28,689 nt of DNA from VXNE01 sp964518405 (GTDB lineage: Bacteria; Pseudomonadota; Gammaproteobacteria; Pseudomonadales; Azotimanducaceae), in assembly GCA_964518405.1 (NCBI GenBank), contig CAZFGB010000199.1, positions 1 through 28,689 on the forward strand. Direction: 5' to 3'. A program made the position numbers and the translations under genes. Positions 14,484-22,531 of this stretch are shown here, piece after piece (position 1 is the first letter of the stretch; the number at the start of each line of letters is the position of its first letter). The notes under the pieces were generated by a model that saw nothing but the letters and a program-made list of their open reading frames with translations, searched no databases and had not been told where the DNA came from.

Positions 14484-17059
14484 CGGTTCTGCAGCCAGAT
14501 GGACTTCGGCACGATTGCGTCGACCACGGATGGTAGTAGGGAACCTCCGGTGGGCCGCGCGGACCGGAGCGCCGCGGGCGTGGGACAGGTTCCGTCGATG
14601 CGGTACTGGAGCGCGGCCTTGAGGCGCGCCTCGTCGATGTCTCCCAACTTGTGCCCGAGGTCGTCGCCGACAACGCAGCCGGGCACGGAAACGCCTTCGG
14701 TGCGCGCCGTATTCTGCGGCGAGAACCCGTCGGGGTAGTCGCCGAACCCCTTGGCGTTGACGCCGCGGAACTGGATGGAGAAATACGTGGTTCCGCAATT
14801 GTCGGCCGGATAGAAACCGTAGGGTTTGCCGCAGGTGGTCGTGCCGATCTGGATGACTTCCAGGTCGATGCCGCGCAGCCCATTGATGATCGATTCGCTG
14901 GCAGAGCAGGTTCCGCCTCCGGTGAGCACGAATACCCTCGACAGATCCAGATTCGGCAGGGATCTCCCGGACGGGACGGAAAGCCCGATCGTCGAATCGT
15001 AGAAGGGGACCGGCGCGAGGACTCTGCCGGTGACCGGGTTGAATGTCCGGTGTTTGTCGTTGAAGCGCAGTTCGTCGAAAGTCCTTCCCGCCGCCGACGG
15101 CCCCGCGATCATATAAGCCACCTGACTCGCTATCGCGAGGTAGCCGCCGCCGTTGTAGCGCAGATCGAGCACCAGATCGTCGACGTCGGCCTGTTCGAAC
15201 TCTGTCATCGCATCGACCAACTCCCGTTCCGCGGTCGCGATGTGATCATTGAAGACCATGTAGCCGACTGGTCCCGAGTCTGTCTCCATGACGCGATTGT
15301 TCTGCACGGGATCGGACGTGATGATGGCGGATGTGAGCAAAACCGTACGTGGTTCGCTGGCGCCGAGATCCTGGATCTGGAATTCGTGCGTCTCTCCGGC
15401 GTCGTCTGGAAAGAACGCCGCATTCAGGATGGAGGCGCGGCCGTAGGCTACGCCAGTACCGTCGGCGGCCAGCAATCGCGCGCCGCGACCGAGTTTTGCC
15501 CGGGAGGCCGGCGAGTCCGGCTCGACATACGCTATTCGATAATCTCGAGGCGGTCGCCGGGACAGCGCCGCCAAACCCATACCGTAGCCGGCCGAAACGC
15601 CGGACTGGGAAAGCCGCTCCCACTCATCGGTGGGGTAGGTGAAGTGAAACCGGTCCCGGTCCGCGCCAGACGGTGTCGTGGCGAAGGTCCTCATGAGATC
15701 GAAGTAACGCGGCGTTGGATGCAGGACGGGGTCCACGTCGACGATTTCGTCGTACCAGAGATAGAGGTTGTTGCTCCAGGAGCGCAGCCAGTTGTTCTCG
15801 TCGACGAACGTGCCGGGACGGTCCGGGAAGTTCCCGCTGCGCGGATTGGCGCAGCGGGCGGCAAATTCCCGTGCCGGTGGGAAAACGTCCGGTTCCACGG
15901 TTCTTCTCCCGTCCAGCGGAAACGGATCCCGTCCGTCCGCGACGGTATCGCCGTCGCTGTCGGGATCTTGCGGGTCGAGTCCGTCCGCGATCTCGTCCAG
16001 GTTCGGGAGGCCATCGCCGTCGCTGTCTACCTGCGCCAGTTCGACGGTGTCGCCGACGCCTTCGTAGGTGACGGCGAGGTCCCGAATCCGGTCGATCATG
16101 TCGCCGCCGGATGTGGCGTCGAGGCCGAGGAGTCGCCTGACGTGTTCCCGACGTTCGCTGCTTCCCAGTGTCGCCTCCAGTTCTGCAGCCGCTACCCGAA
16201 GCAGGTCCGCCACGTCGACGGTGTCGTCGCCGGCGACCGTATCGTTTGCGGGCAGGGCGCCCGACTCGGCGAACGCCGCGACCAGCAGTTCGACCATGTC
16301 GTCTTCCGTGCCTGGATCGACGAGCGCGAGCAGGCTTGCATTCAGTATCGCAACCAGGAATTCGACAACGTTATGGGCGGTGGCGATGCGATCCGGCGCA
16401 TCAGTGAGATCGACGATGTCAATCAGGGCGGGGTCGTCGCCGAGGTCGACATCGCGTTGCGTGATCTGCGACAGAATCATCTGGAGCGCCTCGGCCATTT
16501 CCCGGTTCGCCCGGTCGATGTTCGCGGCGGTCAGGCCGCCGAGCGTGATCGCCCTTGCCACTGCGGCCGTCGTGAACGGCGTGATGTTCACGGCGTCGGG
16601 CGGCGTGTTGGACGATACGGACGAGACGGCGACGGAGAGCGTTGAGGATAGCGACAGCCTTTCCCCGAAATCGGCCCGGACACCATTCTCATCGATGCAG
16701 CCATCCAGCAGGTCGCAGAGATACCGGCTCGTTCCCTCGTCGTTCGGTCCGACGTTGATGCGCAGCGGCCCATCGTGATCCGTTTCGACCTCGCGCGCGG
16801 CGAAGCGGCCATCGTCCCCGGTCTGTGCCGAGGCGAGTTCCGTTTCCCGGGCGTCCGGCGCGATGGCAAAAAACCGCACATCGCCTGCCGAAACCAATCC
16901 GAGCGCGGCGCGTCCCGCTGGAATATCGATTGTCGCTGGCGCGGCGGGAAGCGGACCTGGCGGCGGTGTTGAACTCGATCCGCCGCCGCACGCTCCGGCA
17001 AGCACCGGGAGTATTGTCGTCGCGATCTGGCGCAGCGGCGCGCGGGCGATACTGCGCAT
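14477..17059 (-). CDS. S41-family (C-terminal processing type) peptidase lipoprotein with Ca-binding repeats and PDZ domain
   Basis: Envelope serine protease of 860 residues. The ATG at 17059 begins a signal peptide with lipobox LAGAC (Cys24), followed by a Gly/Pro-rich linker. A large unassigned region (40-340) precedes thrombospondin type-3-like Ca loops (DSDGDGLPNLDE, DPDSDGDTVADG) at about 344-384. A PDZ-like segment (GYGMGL, then VEPDSPASRAKLGRG) lies near 490-535. The S41 core has LRYNGGG at 633-639, Ser719 in TCSASES as likely nucleophile and Lys745 in TTCGKP as the general base. The spacing of 26 residues between them is close to the 25 of CtpA/Prc. Substrates may be periplasmic or surface proteins. 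The 3' end overlaps the small lipoprotein gene. Confidence 0.85.
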   Translation of the reverse strand: MRSIARAPLRQIATTILPVLAGACGGGSSSTPPPGPLPAAPATIDIPAGRAALGLVSAGDVRFFAIAPDARETELASAQTGDDGRFAAREVETDHDGPLRINVGPNDEGTSRYLCDLLDGCIDENGVRADFGERLSLSSTLSVAVSSVSSNTPPDAVNITPFTTAAVARAITLGGLTAANIDRANREMAEALQMILSQITQRDVDLGDDPALIDIVDLTDAPDRIATAHNVVEFLVAILNASLLALVDPGTEDDMVELLVAAFAESGALPANDTVAGDDTVDVADLLRVAAAELEATLGSSERREHVRRLLGLDATSGGDMIDRIRDLAVTYEGVGDTVELAQVDSDGDGLPNLDEIADGLDPQDPDSDGDTVADGRDPFPLDGRRTVEPDVFPPAREFAARCANPRSGNFPDRPGTFVDENNWLRSWSNNLYLWYDEIVDVDPVLHPTPRYFDLMRTFATTPSGADRDRFHFTYPTDEWERLSQSGVSAGYGMGLAALSRRPPRDYRIAYVEPDSPASRAKLGRGARLLAADGTGVAYGRASILNAAFFPDDAGETHEFQIQDLGASEPRTVLLTSAIITSDPVQNNRVMETDSGPVGYMVFNDHIATAERELVDAMTEFEQADVDDLVLDLRYNGGGYLAIASQVAYMIAGPSAAGRTFDELRFNDKHRTFNPVTGRVLAPVPFYDSTIGLSVPSGRSLPNLDLSRVFVLTGGGTCSASESIINGLRGIDLEVIQIGTTTCGKPYGFYPADNCGTTYFSIQFRGVNAKGFGDYPDGFSPQNTARTEGVSVPGCVVGDDLGHKLGDIDEARLKAALQYRIDGTCPTPAALRSARPTGGSLLPSVVDAIVPKSIWLQNRW

Positions 17060-17117
17060 GGTGCGCGGCGCGTAATGCCGATGATCGCCTTGGGTGCGCT
17101 GCGGGCGGTACACGGCG

Positions 17118-18962
17118 CTAGCCGGCCAAGCCGTGTCCCGTTGCCAGGACGGCCTTGCGGAACGCCGCTTCCGACTTCGCGGGTACGACGAGGCGGCGGT
17201 CGCCGGCGAGTTGGCACAACCTGCCCACGCTTCTGTCCTCCACAAGCCGTAGCGCCAAATCGGCAGTGGCGCACTCGAATACGATAGCGGTGCCTTGACG
17301 CTTGAGGGCGCGGGCGTCGCGGGCGGTTCTCCGCAGCAACCCTTCCACAGTCTCGGGCAGGTCTTGATCGTCGTGCGCCCGGAGGAATTCCCTTAGCTCG
17401 TCCGCGTCATGTCCTGTTTCGACCGCAAGCAGCATCTTGGTGCGGTCGAGGCGCCAGGTGTGGTCGTCCTCCCTGTTGGCGTACGTTGCGAGCAACAATT
17501 CCTCGGCGGCAGTCAAAGGTTCGCCAAGGTGCTGTAGCCGCAGGTCGGCGAACAGCCGCAGGGAGGCGTGCGACTCCGGGGTCGGGGCCGCATAGTCATC
17601 CGCGAGCCCTAGACAGAATTCACCCAGCGGGTTTATCCGGAAATAGCGCAACCCATCGTAGCGGCTCAAGTACGACAACTCGTCGGCACCCCAAAGCTGC
17701 GTGAAGTCGATGCGCGCCTCGCGGGGATGGGAGAAGGCGAGGTCCACGATCCCGAGCGTCGCCGCGTATTCGAACAGCAGGCAGAGCATGTAACGATCCT
17801 GGATGATGCCCCAATTGTGCGAGCCGTCGTAACCGAGGCTGCCGTATTCGGTGTCCACGAGGTACAGGCGCCAGGGATCGCGCGTCACTTCGAAGCGCAG
17901 GGAACTGGCGAGCATGAACCGCGAGAACTCGTCGAAAAGTATCCACGCGCCTGTCGGGCATTCGCGCAACGCCTTGGCGACGACGCGCCGCCGGTTGGCT
18001 GGCGCCGTCATCGCTTGCTTCCCCCTGCCGCGCGTCTGCCCCTTGATGTCGTCGATGCGGCTGAATTCGTCGAAAATCGTCGTCCTTTGCCAGCGCTCCC
18101 AAAGCCGCTTCAACGTCGTTGCCGGCGGTGCCCGCAAGGCCGCGTGTCCGGGCTTGGTCAAAGCGAGCCTGCTACCGCGCAGTTCGACCAGGTTGCTGGC
18201 CTGCAACAGCATCGGCCACGCGAACGACCGGATCGGACCAGGCACCTGGTGCCAGGAACGTTCCTTCTGCTCGGTGGGATCGAAGAAGTCGCCGCCGTCG
18301 AGCAAGGCCGCTATCCGGCGGACGGAGACGGCGGATGGCCTTCGCGTCTTGGAGCTGACAGCGACCTGGCCCTGATCGACCAGCCTGAGCAAGGCGAGCA
18401 CCTCCGCGGTTGCCGCGCGAGCCGTATCGCGCCGCGTCAATGCCACTTCGTCGACAGGGCGCTGCTCGCCTCTCGGTACGTAGCCTCGGCGAGGTTGGCG
18501 GAATGTGGCTGGCGCCTCCGCGACCCCGTCAATCTTCAATTCGGGCGGCGCTGCGACGAACCGGCGCAAGCCCGCCGCCAACTCGACCGGCAGAACGGTG
18601 GCTTCGTAGGAGTAGCGCGAGGGTGGATAGAGGAACAGCCGCAGCGGCGAGGACGTTCGGGACAGGCGCGAGGCGAAGCCCTCCGGCAGTTTGCCGTACT
18701 TGGCCCCGAAAGACACGGCGTTGAACGTGCCGGTGCCGTGCAGCGCTTCCGCGACAGCCAATTGCTGCGTCTCGTCGAGCAGCTTCCACGCGGCGCGGAG
18801 TCCGCCTCCCGATAGTTGTTGCGTGATTGCCGCCGCCTTGTCCGCCTTGCGCGTGGGGTGCGGCTTGACCGCGGGAAGCAGTTTCAGCAACTCGGTAAGG
18901 ACATCGCTGTTCAAGGACGAAAGCGATTCCTCAAGCGTTGCAGGTGATCGGGGGATATCCAA
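17118..18962 (-). CDS. Stand-alone XPB/Ssl2 N-terminal-like (helicase-associated) protein, no motor domain
   Basis: Protein of 614 residues without Walker A/B or other helicase motifs. The C-terminal part (about 465-612) resembles the XPB/Ssl2-like N-terminal domain, called Helicase_C_3 in bacteria: HTWRLDRTKMLLAVETGH, then LPETVEGLLRRTARDA, then VFECATADLALRLVEDRSV and a final FRKAVLATGH. The middle has a winged-helix-like segment (185-275) and conserved-looking blocks DEFSRIDDIKGQ and LSRYDGLRYFRINPLG. The N-terminal 20-75 region is SAP-like. It is probably a DNA-binding partner of a helicase or nuclease encoded elsewhere; the role is unknown. The start is TTG at 18962; an in-frame TAG six codons upstream excludes an earlier start, and no ATG occurs near. 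Confidence 0.7.
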   Translation of the reverse strand: MDIPRSPATLEESLSSLNSDVLTELLKLLPAVKPHPTRKADKAAAITQQLSGGGLRAAWKLLDETQQLAVAEALHGTGTFNAVSFGAKYGKLPEGFASRLSRTSSPLRLFLYPPSRYSYEATVLPVELAAGLRRFVAAPPELKIDGVAEAPATFRQPRRGYVPRGEQRPVDEVALTRRDTARAATAEVLALLRLVDQGQVAVSSKTRRPSAVSVRRIAALLDGGDFFDPTEQKERSWHQVPGPIRSFAWPMLLQASNLVELRGSRLALTKPGHAALRAPPATTLKRLWERWQRTTIFDEFSRIDDIKGQTRGRGKQAMTAPANRRRVVAKALRECPTGAWILFDEFSRFMLASSLRFEVTRDPWRLYLVDTEYGSLGYDGSHNWGIIQDRYMLCLLFEYAATLGIVDLAFSHPREARIDFTQLWGADELSYLSRYDGLRYFRINPLGEFCLGLADDYAAPTPESHASLRLFADLRLQHLGEPLTAAEELLLATYANREDDHTWRLDRTKMLLAVETGHDADELREFLRAHDDQDLPETVEGLLRRTARDARALKRQGTAIVFECATADLALRLVEDRSVGRLCQLAGDRRLVVPAKSEAAFRKAVLATGHGLAG

Positions 18963-18982
18963 ATTGACTGTTGCCTATGTCT

Positions 18983-19010
18983 GGAAACGCGGAGGTTCCC
19001 TCCTGTTTCC
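18983..19010. promoter_or_regulatory. Strong imperfect palindrome in the leader of the XPB-like gene
   Basis: Outer arms GGAAAC (18983-18988) and GTTTCC (19005-19010) and inner arms GGAGG (18991-18995) and CCTCC (18999-19003) nest around a 3-base loop, giving an 11-pair stem with a small asymmetric bulge. It lies 20 bases upstream of the TTG start. On the minus strand its inner arm contains AGGAGG, but no start codon follows at usual distance. No T-run marks it as a terminator. It could be leader control, a protein site or the footprint of a repeat element. Confidence 0.45.
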
Positions 19011-19130
19011 CTTATGCGCGGTGGGCAATCCGCTCCCGGATCAGCGCCATGACGCCCCTCGGAGGCGAACCCGTGCGCCGTATTCCACCCTCTTCAGGCC
19101 CTCTGTCTCACCCATCCACGCCGCCCCGAT

Positions 19131-19155
19131 CGGCGCTGCGCGCCGTTCTACGGCG
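19131..19155. terminator. Possible alternating hairpins just after the E2 stop
   Basis: CGGCGC (19131-19136) can pair with GCGCCG (19140-19145), and CGCCG within that right arm (19141-19145) can instead pair with CGGCG (19151-19155). They lie 6-30 bases past the acoC-like stop on the minus strand. No T-run follows, so any termination would be weak or Rho-dependent. In a GC-rich genome such short arms can arise by chance. Apart from this and the palindrome at 18983, the 198-base gap holds nothing recognised. Confidence 0.25.
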
Positions 19156-19160
19156 GTCCC

Positions 19161-20498
19161 TCAGACCAGCAGCCGGTAAGGCGCCTCCAGGTATCCGCGC
19201 ACCTCTACCAGGAACTCGGCGGCGGGCGCGCCGTCGAGGACACGGTGGTCCCATGTGAGCGACAGGCGCAGGGCCTTCCGCCGGACCGGCGTTTCGCCGT
19301 GCCAGGCGACGCCGTCATAGATGCGCCCGACGCCGAGAATGCCGGATTCCGGCGTGTTCAGGATCGGCGTGAAGGTGTCGACGCCGTACATGCCGAGCGA
19401 GGTGACGGTGAACGTTCCGCCGCTCATGTCGTCCAGGCCCAGGCCGCCGCTTCTGGCGCGTTCGGCCAACTCGCGGGACTCGCCCGCGATGGTCTTGATA
19501 TCCTTGGAGTCGGCGTCGCGAATCACGGGGACGACCAGCCCTTCTTCGAGCGCCACGGCCATGCCCACGTGCACCGCGCCATGGTGCAGTATGGTGTCGT
19601 CGGCGAGCGTCGCATGCATCCGCGGGTGCTTCGTCAGGGCCTTGGCGGCGGCGATGATGATGATGTCGGTATAGCTCGGACGCACGCCGTCGGACTCCCA
19701 CTCGGCGACGAGTTGGGTTCTGAGCTTCACGGCGTCCTCCATGTCGACTTCCATCTCCATGGTGAGTTGCGCCGAGTTCTGCAGGCTCGCGTACATGCGT
19801 TCGGCGATGGTGCGCCGCATGCCGCGCATCGGCGTCGCGGCGGGCTGGGCCTCGGCCGCCTCGGCGGCGCGCTCGACATCGTCCCGCGTGATGCGGCCGC
19901 CGGGACCGGTGCCCTCCACTGAATCGATATCGACTCCCAGTTCGCCGGCCAGTCTGCGGGCCGCCGGGGAAGATGGCTGACGGCGTCTCGGTTGCGGTTC
20001 GGGCTTGGCCTTGGCGGCATGGGCGGTCACGTCGCCCTCGGTGATGCGGCCTCGCGGACCGGTCCCTTCGACCTCGGCCAAATCGACGTCGAGTTCCGCC
20101 GCCAGCCGCCGCCCGGCGGGGGAGGCCGCGGGGCGCCGCCCAGCAGCGCGTTTAGGCGCCGGCGCTGCTGCGGCCGCCGCCGGCTGAGGCGCCTTCTTTT
20201 CTTCCACCGGCGCATCGAAGGGCAACGGAGTCGGAGTCGGCAGCACATCCGGAATCGTCTCGTCCGGCGCGAATATGAATCCGATGACATCGCCGGGGCC
20301 CAACTCCGTTCCCGCGCTGACGAGGTGCTTGACGGTGCCGTCGGCCTCGGCGTCGACGTCCATGTTCACCTTTTCGGTTTCGAGGCGGTAGAGCATTTCG
20401 CCTTTCTCCACCTGGTCGCCGTCGGCGATAAACCATTCTTCGACGCTGCCTTCGGTCATGGTCATACCGACCTTGAGCAATCGGACTTCAACCGGCAT
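19161..20498 (-). CDS. acoC: Dihydrolipoamide acyltransferase (E2) with two tandem E3-binding domains
   Basis: Core E2 of a 2-oxo acid or acetoin dehydrogenase complex (445 residues): it carries the acyl group on lipoyl-lysine and transfers it to CoA. Domains in order: lipoyl domain 1-77 with lipoylated Lys43 in ETEKVNM; Ala/Pro linker; a peripheral-subunit-binding domain at about 125-162 (ASPAGRRLAAELDVDL, then GTGPRGRIT); a second at 176-213 (SSPAARRLAGELGVDI, then GTGPGGRIT); and the catalytic domain 225-445 with DHRVLDG, in which His418 and Asp422 are catalytic. Two binding domains are unusual; most bacterial E2s have one. AGGGAG precedes the ATG. The start overlaps the end of acoX by 11 bases. 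No E3 gene is near. The acoC assignment rests on its neighbours. Confidence 0.9.
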   Translation of the reverse strand: MPVEVRLLKVGMTMTEGSVEEWFIADGDQVEKGEMLYRLETEKVNMDVDAEADGTVKHLVSAGTELGPGDVIGFIFAPDETIPDVLPTPTPLPFDAPVEEKKAPQPAAAAAAPAPKRAAGRRPAASPAGRRLAAELDVDLAEVEGTGPRGRITEGDVTAHAAKAKPEPQPRRRQPSSPAARRLAGELGVDIDSVEGTGPGGRITRDDVERAAEAAEAQPAATPMRGMRRTIAERMYASLQNSAQLTMEMEVDMEDAVKLRTQLVAEWESDGVRPSYTDIIIIAAAKALTKHPRMHATLADDTILHHGAVHVGMAVALEEGLVVPVIRDADSKDIKTIAGESRELAERARSGGLGLDDMSGGTFTVTSLGMYGVDTFTPILNTPESGILGVGRIYDGVAWHGETPVRRKALRLSLTWDHRVLDGAPAAEFLVEVRGYLEAPYRLLV

Positions 20499-21507
20499 GA
20501 CGAACTCCCTCTGCGGTTGGAAAAATCATGGCGCCCTCGCGGGCCGCCATTTCCAGTGTGGACTTGACATCGATCACGCGGGGACCGTCGCGGCGCACGG
20601 TGAGCTTCGCGCGCTGCCCCGCCTTCATGACGCGTTCGCGCTCGCCGTCGAAGGCGAGCACGCAGGGTCCGACGATCTCCACCGGCTCATCGAAAGCGAT
20701 CCGGCGCGCGTCGGCGATGGCGATGTCGTCGAACCGGCCTGGCGCGATCGGCGCGCGGACATGCCACTGCGCCGGTTCTCCTCTCGCCGTGAACTCGACT
20801 GCCAAGCCTCCGTCGTCTTCGTCCGACATCGGCTGGAGCAGACCCGCGATGGACGTGATTCCCACCGCGGCCGGTATGGCGCGGGTCAGGACGGCTGCGA
20901 TCAGCCGGTCGCCGGACAATAGCGCGCGGGCGCCTACGAACCGGTCGACGGTCGCCACCGCGTCGATCAGGGCGATGTCGTCGTCTTCGCCCTCGATCTC
21001 GATGTGGACGACCTTGACCTGAGGGGCAACATCGCCCACCGCCACGGCGCCGGACGCTACGAGCGCGGCGGCGGCGCCGGCGACGGAGCCTTCCTGCATG
21101 CCCGGGAATACGTTGTTCGTCCCGGTCGAGATAGGAACGAGGGGGGCGTCGAGCCATCCCTTGGCCAGCGCCCGGTTTGTGCCGTCGCCGCCGAGCGAAA
21201 TGACCGCGCCGCAGGATGCCTCGCGCATGGCGGATGCCGCATGGACCGTGTCCCGGGCGTTGCCGTAGCGTGGCCCGGCCACCGCTGTCCCGGCGACGCC
21301 CGCGTTTGCGACCGCGCTGTGGGCGATGGCTCGCAGGTCGTCGAGATACAGCACGGATGGGTTCGCGTCCGCCGCCGCGATGCCCGCCAGGCAGCGCGCC
21401 AGGACGGCGCGTTTCTCCTGATTGTCGAACACCGACGCACCGGCGGCGACCCGGCGAATATCCTTGCCGGAATCGGGATTCGCCGCGAGGCCGACAAGGC
21501 AGGTCAT
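20488..21507 (-). CDS. acoX: AcoX-like protein (ATP-NAD kinase fold)
   Basis: Protein of 339 residues with the NAD kinase/diacylglycerol kinase-type nucleotide-binding fold: SLGGDGTNRALA (GGDGT at 106-110) and STGTNNVFP at 128-135. It starts like AcoX proteins (VGLAANPDSGKDIRRV) and has the FPTAEGVRHAG end. AcoX is encoded in acetoin catabolic operons next to the dehydrogenase genes; its reaction is not settled, although the fold suggests phosphorylation of a nucleotide or polyol-like substrate. The ATG at 21507 is 13 bases after the E1-beta stop and the frame runs 11 bases into acoC. A start further up (21636) would overlap E1-beta heavily and add non-homologous residues. Confidence 0.88.
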   Translation of the reverse strand: MTCLVGLAANPDSGKDIRRVAAGASVFDNQEKRAVLARCLAGIAAADANPSVLYLDDLRAIAHSAVANAGVAGTAVAGPRYGNARDTVHAASAMREASCGAVISLGGDGTNRALAKGWLDAPLVPISTGTNNVFPGMQEGSVAGAAAALVASGAVAVGDVAPQVKVVHIEIEGEDDDIALIDAVATVDRFVGARALLSGDRLIAAVLTRAIPAAVGITSIAGLLQPMSDEDDGGLAVEFTARGEPAQWHVRAPIAPGRFDDIAIADARRIAFDEPVEIVGPCVLAFDGERERVMKAGQRAKLTVRRDGPRVIDVKSTLEMAAREGAMIFPTAEGVRHAG

Positions 21508-21520
21508 CTGATGCCTGTGT

Positions 21521-22519
21521 TCAAAGCCCCAGCAACTCGGTCGCCGAGGCAACGATCTTGTCGGCGTTCGGGACGAAACTCTGTTCCAGGGACGGGCTGA
21601 AAGGCACCGGCGAAAACGGGGCGCCGACGCGGCCAACGGGAGCGTCCAGATAGTCGAACGCCAACTCCTGCACCTGCGCGGCGATCTCGCCGCCCATGCC
21701 GCCGAAACGCACGGCCTCGTGGACGACCATGGCGTTGTGGGTCTTCTCCACGGAGGCGACCAGCGTATCCGTGTCCATGGGCTGCAGCGAGCGCAGGTCG
21801 ATCACTTCGGTGTCGATGCCCTGTTCCGCCAAGGTTTCCGCGGCGCTTACCGACTCGTGGACCATCCGGCTGTAGCTGATGATCGTGAAGTCCGTGCCCG
21901 GCCGCACGATATTGGCCTCGCCGATGGGCACGGTGTAGGCCTCTTCCGGAACTTCGCCGGTCAGCGCCAGCGACGCCTTGTTCATGACCACGAAAACAGG
22001 ATTGTCGTCGCGCGAAGCGGCGATCAACAGGCCCTTGGCGTCGTAGGGAGTCGACGGCATCACGACCTTGAGCCCGGGGATATGGCAAATCCACGACTCG
22101 AGGCATTGCGAGTGCTGGGCCGCCATCGAGTTCCTGGCGCCGCACATGGTCGTGATCGTGATCGGCAGCGTCGCGCGGCCGCCGAACATGTAGCGCATCT
22201 TCGCCATCTGGTTCGTGACTTCGTCCATGCACTCGCCGAGGAAGTCCATGAACATGATGTCGACTATGGGGCGCAGACCGGCGGCCGCGGCCCCGACGCC
22301 CAATCCGATGATGCCCTCCTCGCTGATCGGCGTGTTGACGATCCGCTCGGGGCCGAATTCGTCGAGCAGCCCCCTGTAGATGCCGAACACGCTGCCGGCG
22401 CCGGCCACGTCCTCGCCGGCGATGAACGCGTCGGGTTCTTCGTTCAGGATGGTCGCCGCCGCCTCCTTGACGGCGAGGACGTAGGACAGTTCGCGTTTTC
22501 CGTTTTCTTCTTCAGCCAT
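21521..22519 (-). CDS. acoB: Thiamine-diphosphate-dependent dehydrogenase E1, beta subunit
   Basis: Beta subunit (332 residues, the usual length) of the E1 component of an acetoin or pyruvate-type dehydrogenase. It forms an alpha2-beta2 tetramer with the product of the gene before it. Family segments are FIAGEDVAGAGSVFGIYRGL, the ThDP-activating Glu in NTPISEEGIIGLGVGAA, AQHSQCLESWICHIPGLKVVMP, and the transketolase C-terminal region VIDLRSLQPMDTDTL. It starts 12 bases after the E1-alpha stop, so the genes form one operon on the minus strand. The substrate is taken as acetoin because acoX is present; pyruvate or a branched-chain 2-oxo acid remains possible. Confidence 0.92.
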   Translation of the reverse strand: MAEEENGKRELSYVLAVKEAAATILNEEPDAFIAGEDVAGAGSVFGIYRGLLDEFGPERIVNTPISEEGIIGLGVGAAAAGLRPIVDIMFMDFLGECMDEVTNQMAKMRYMFGGRATLPITITTMCGARNSMAAQHSQCLESWICHIPGLKVVMPSTPYDAKGLLIAASRDDNPVFVVMNKASLALTGEVPEEAYTVPIGEANIVRPGTDFTIISYSRMVHESVSAAETLAEQGIDTEVIDLRSLQPMDTDTLVASVEKTHNAMVVHEAVRFGGMGGEIAAQVQELAFDYLDAPVGRVGAPFSPVPFSPSLEQSFVPNADKIVASATELLGL

Positions 22520-22531
22520 CGTGTTTCTCGC

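Noticed and set aside
14651..16645. 664-codon plus-strand frame opposite the S41 protease gene
   Set aside because: No recognisable domain; low-complexity antisense shadow of a gene with a lipobox, PDZ-like segment and catalytic dyad.
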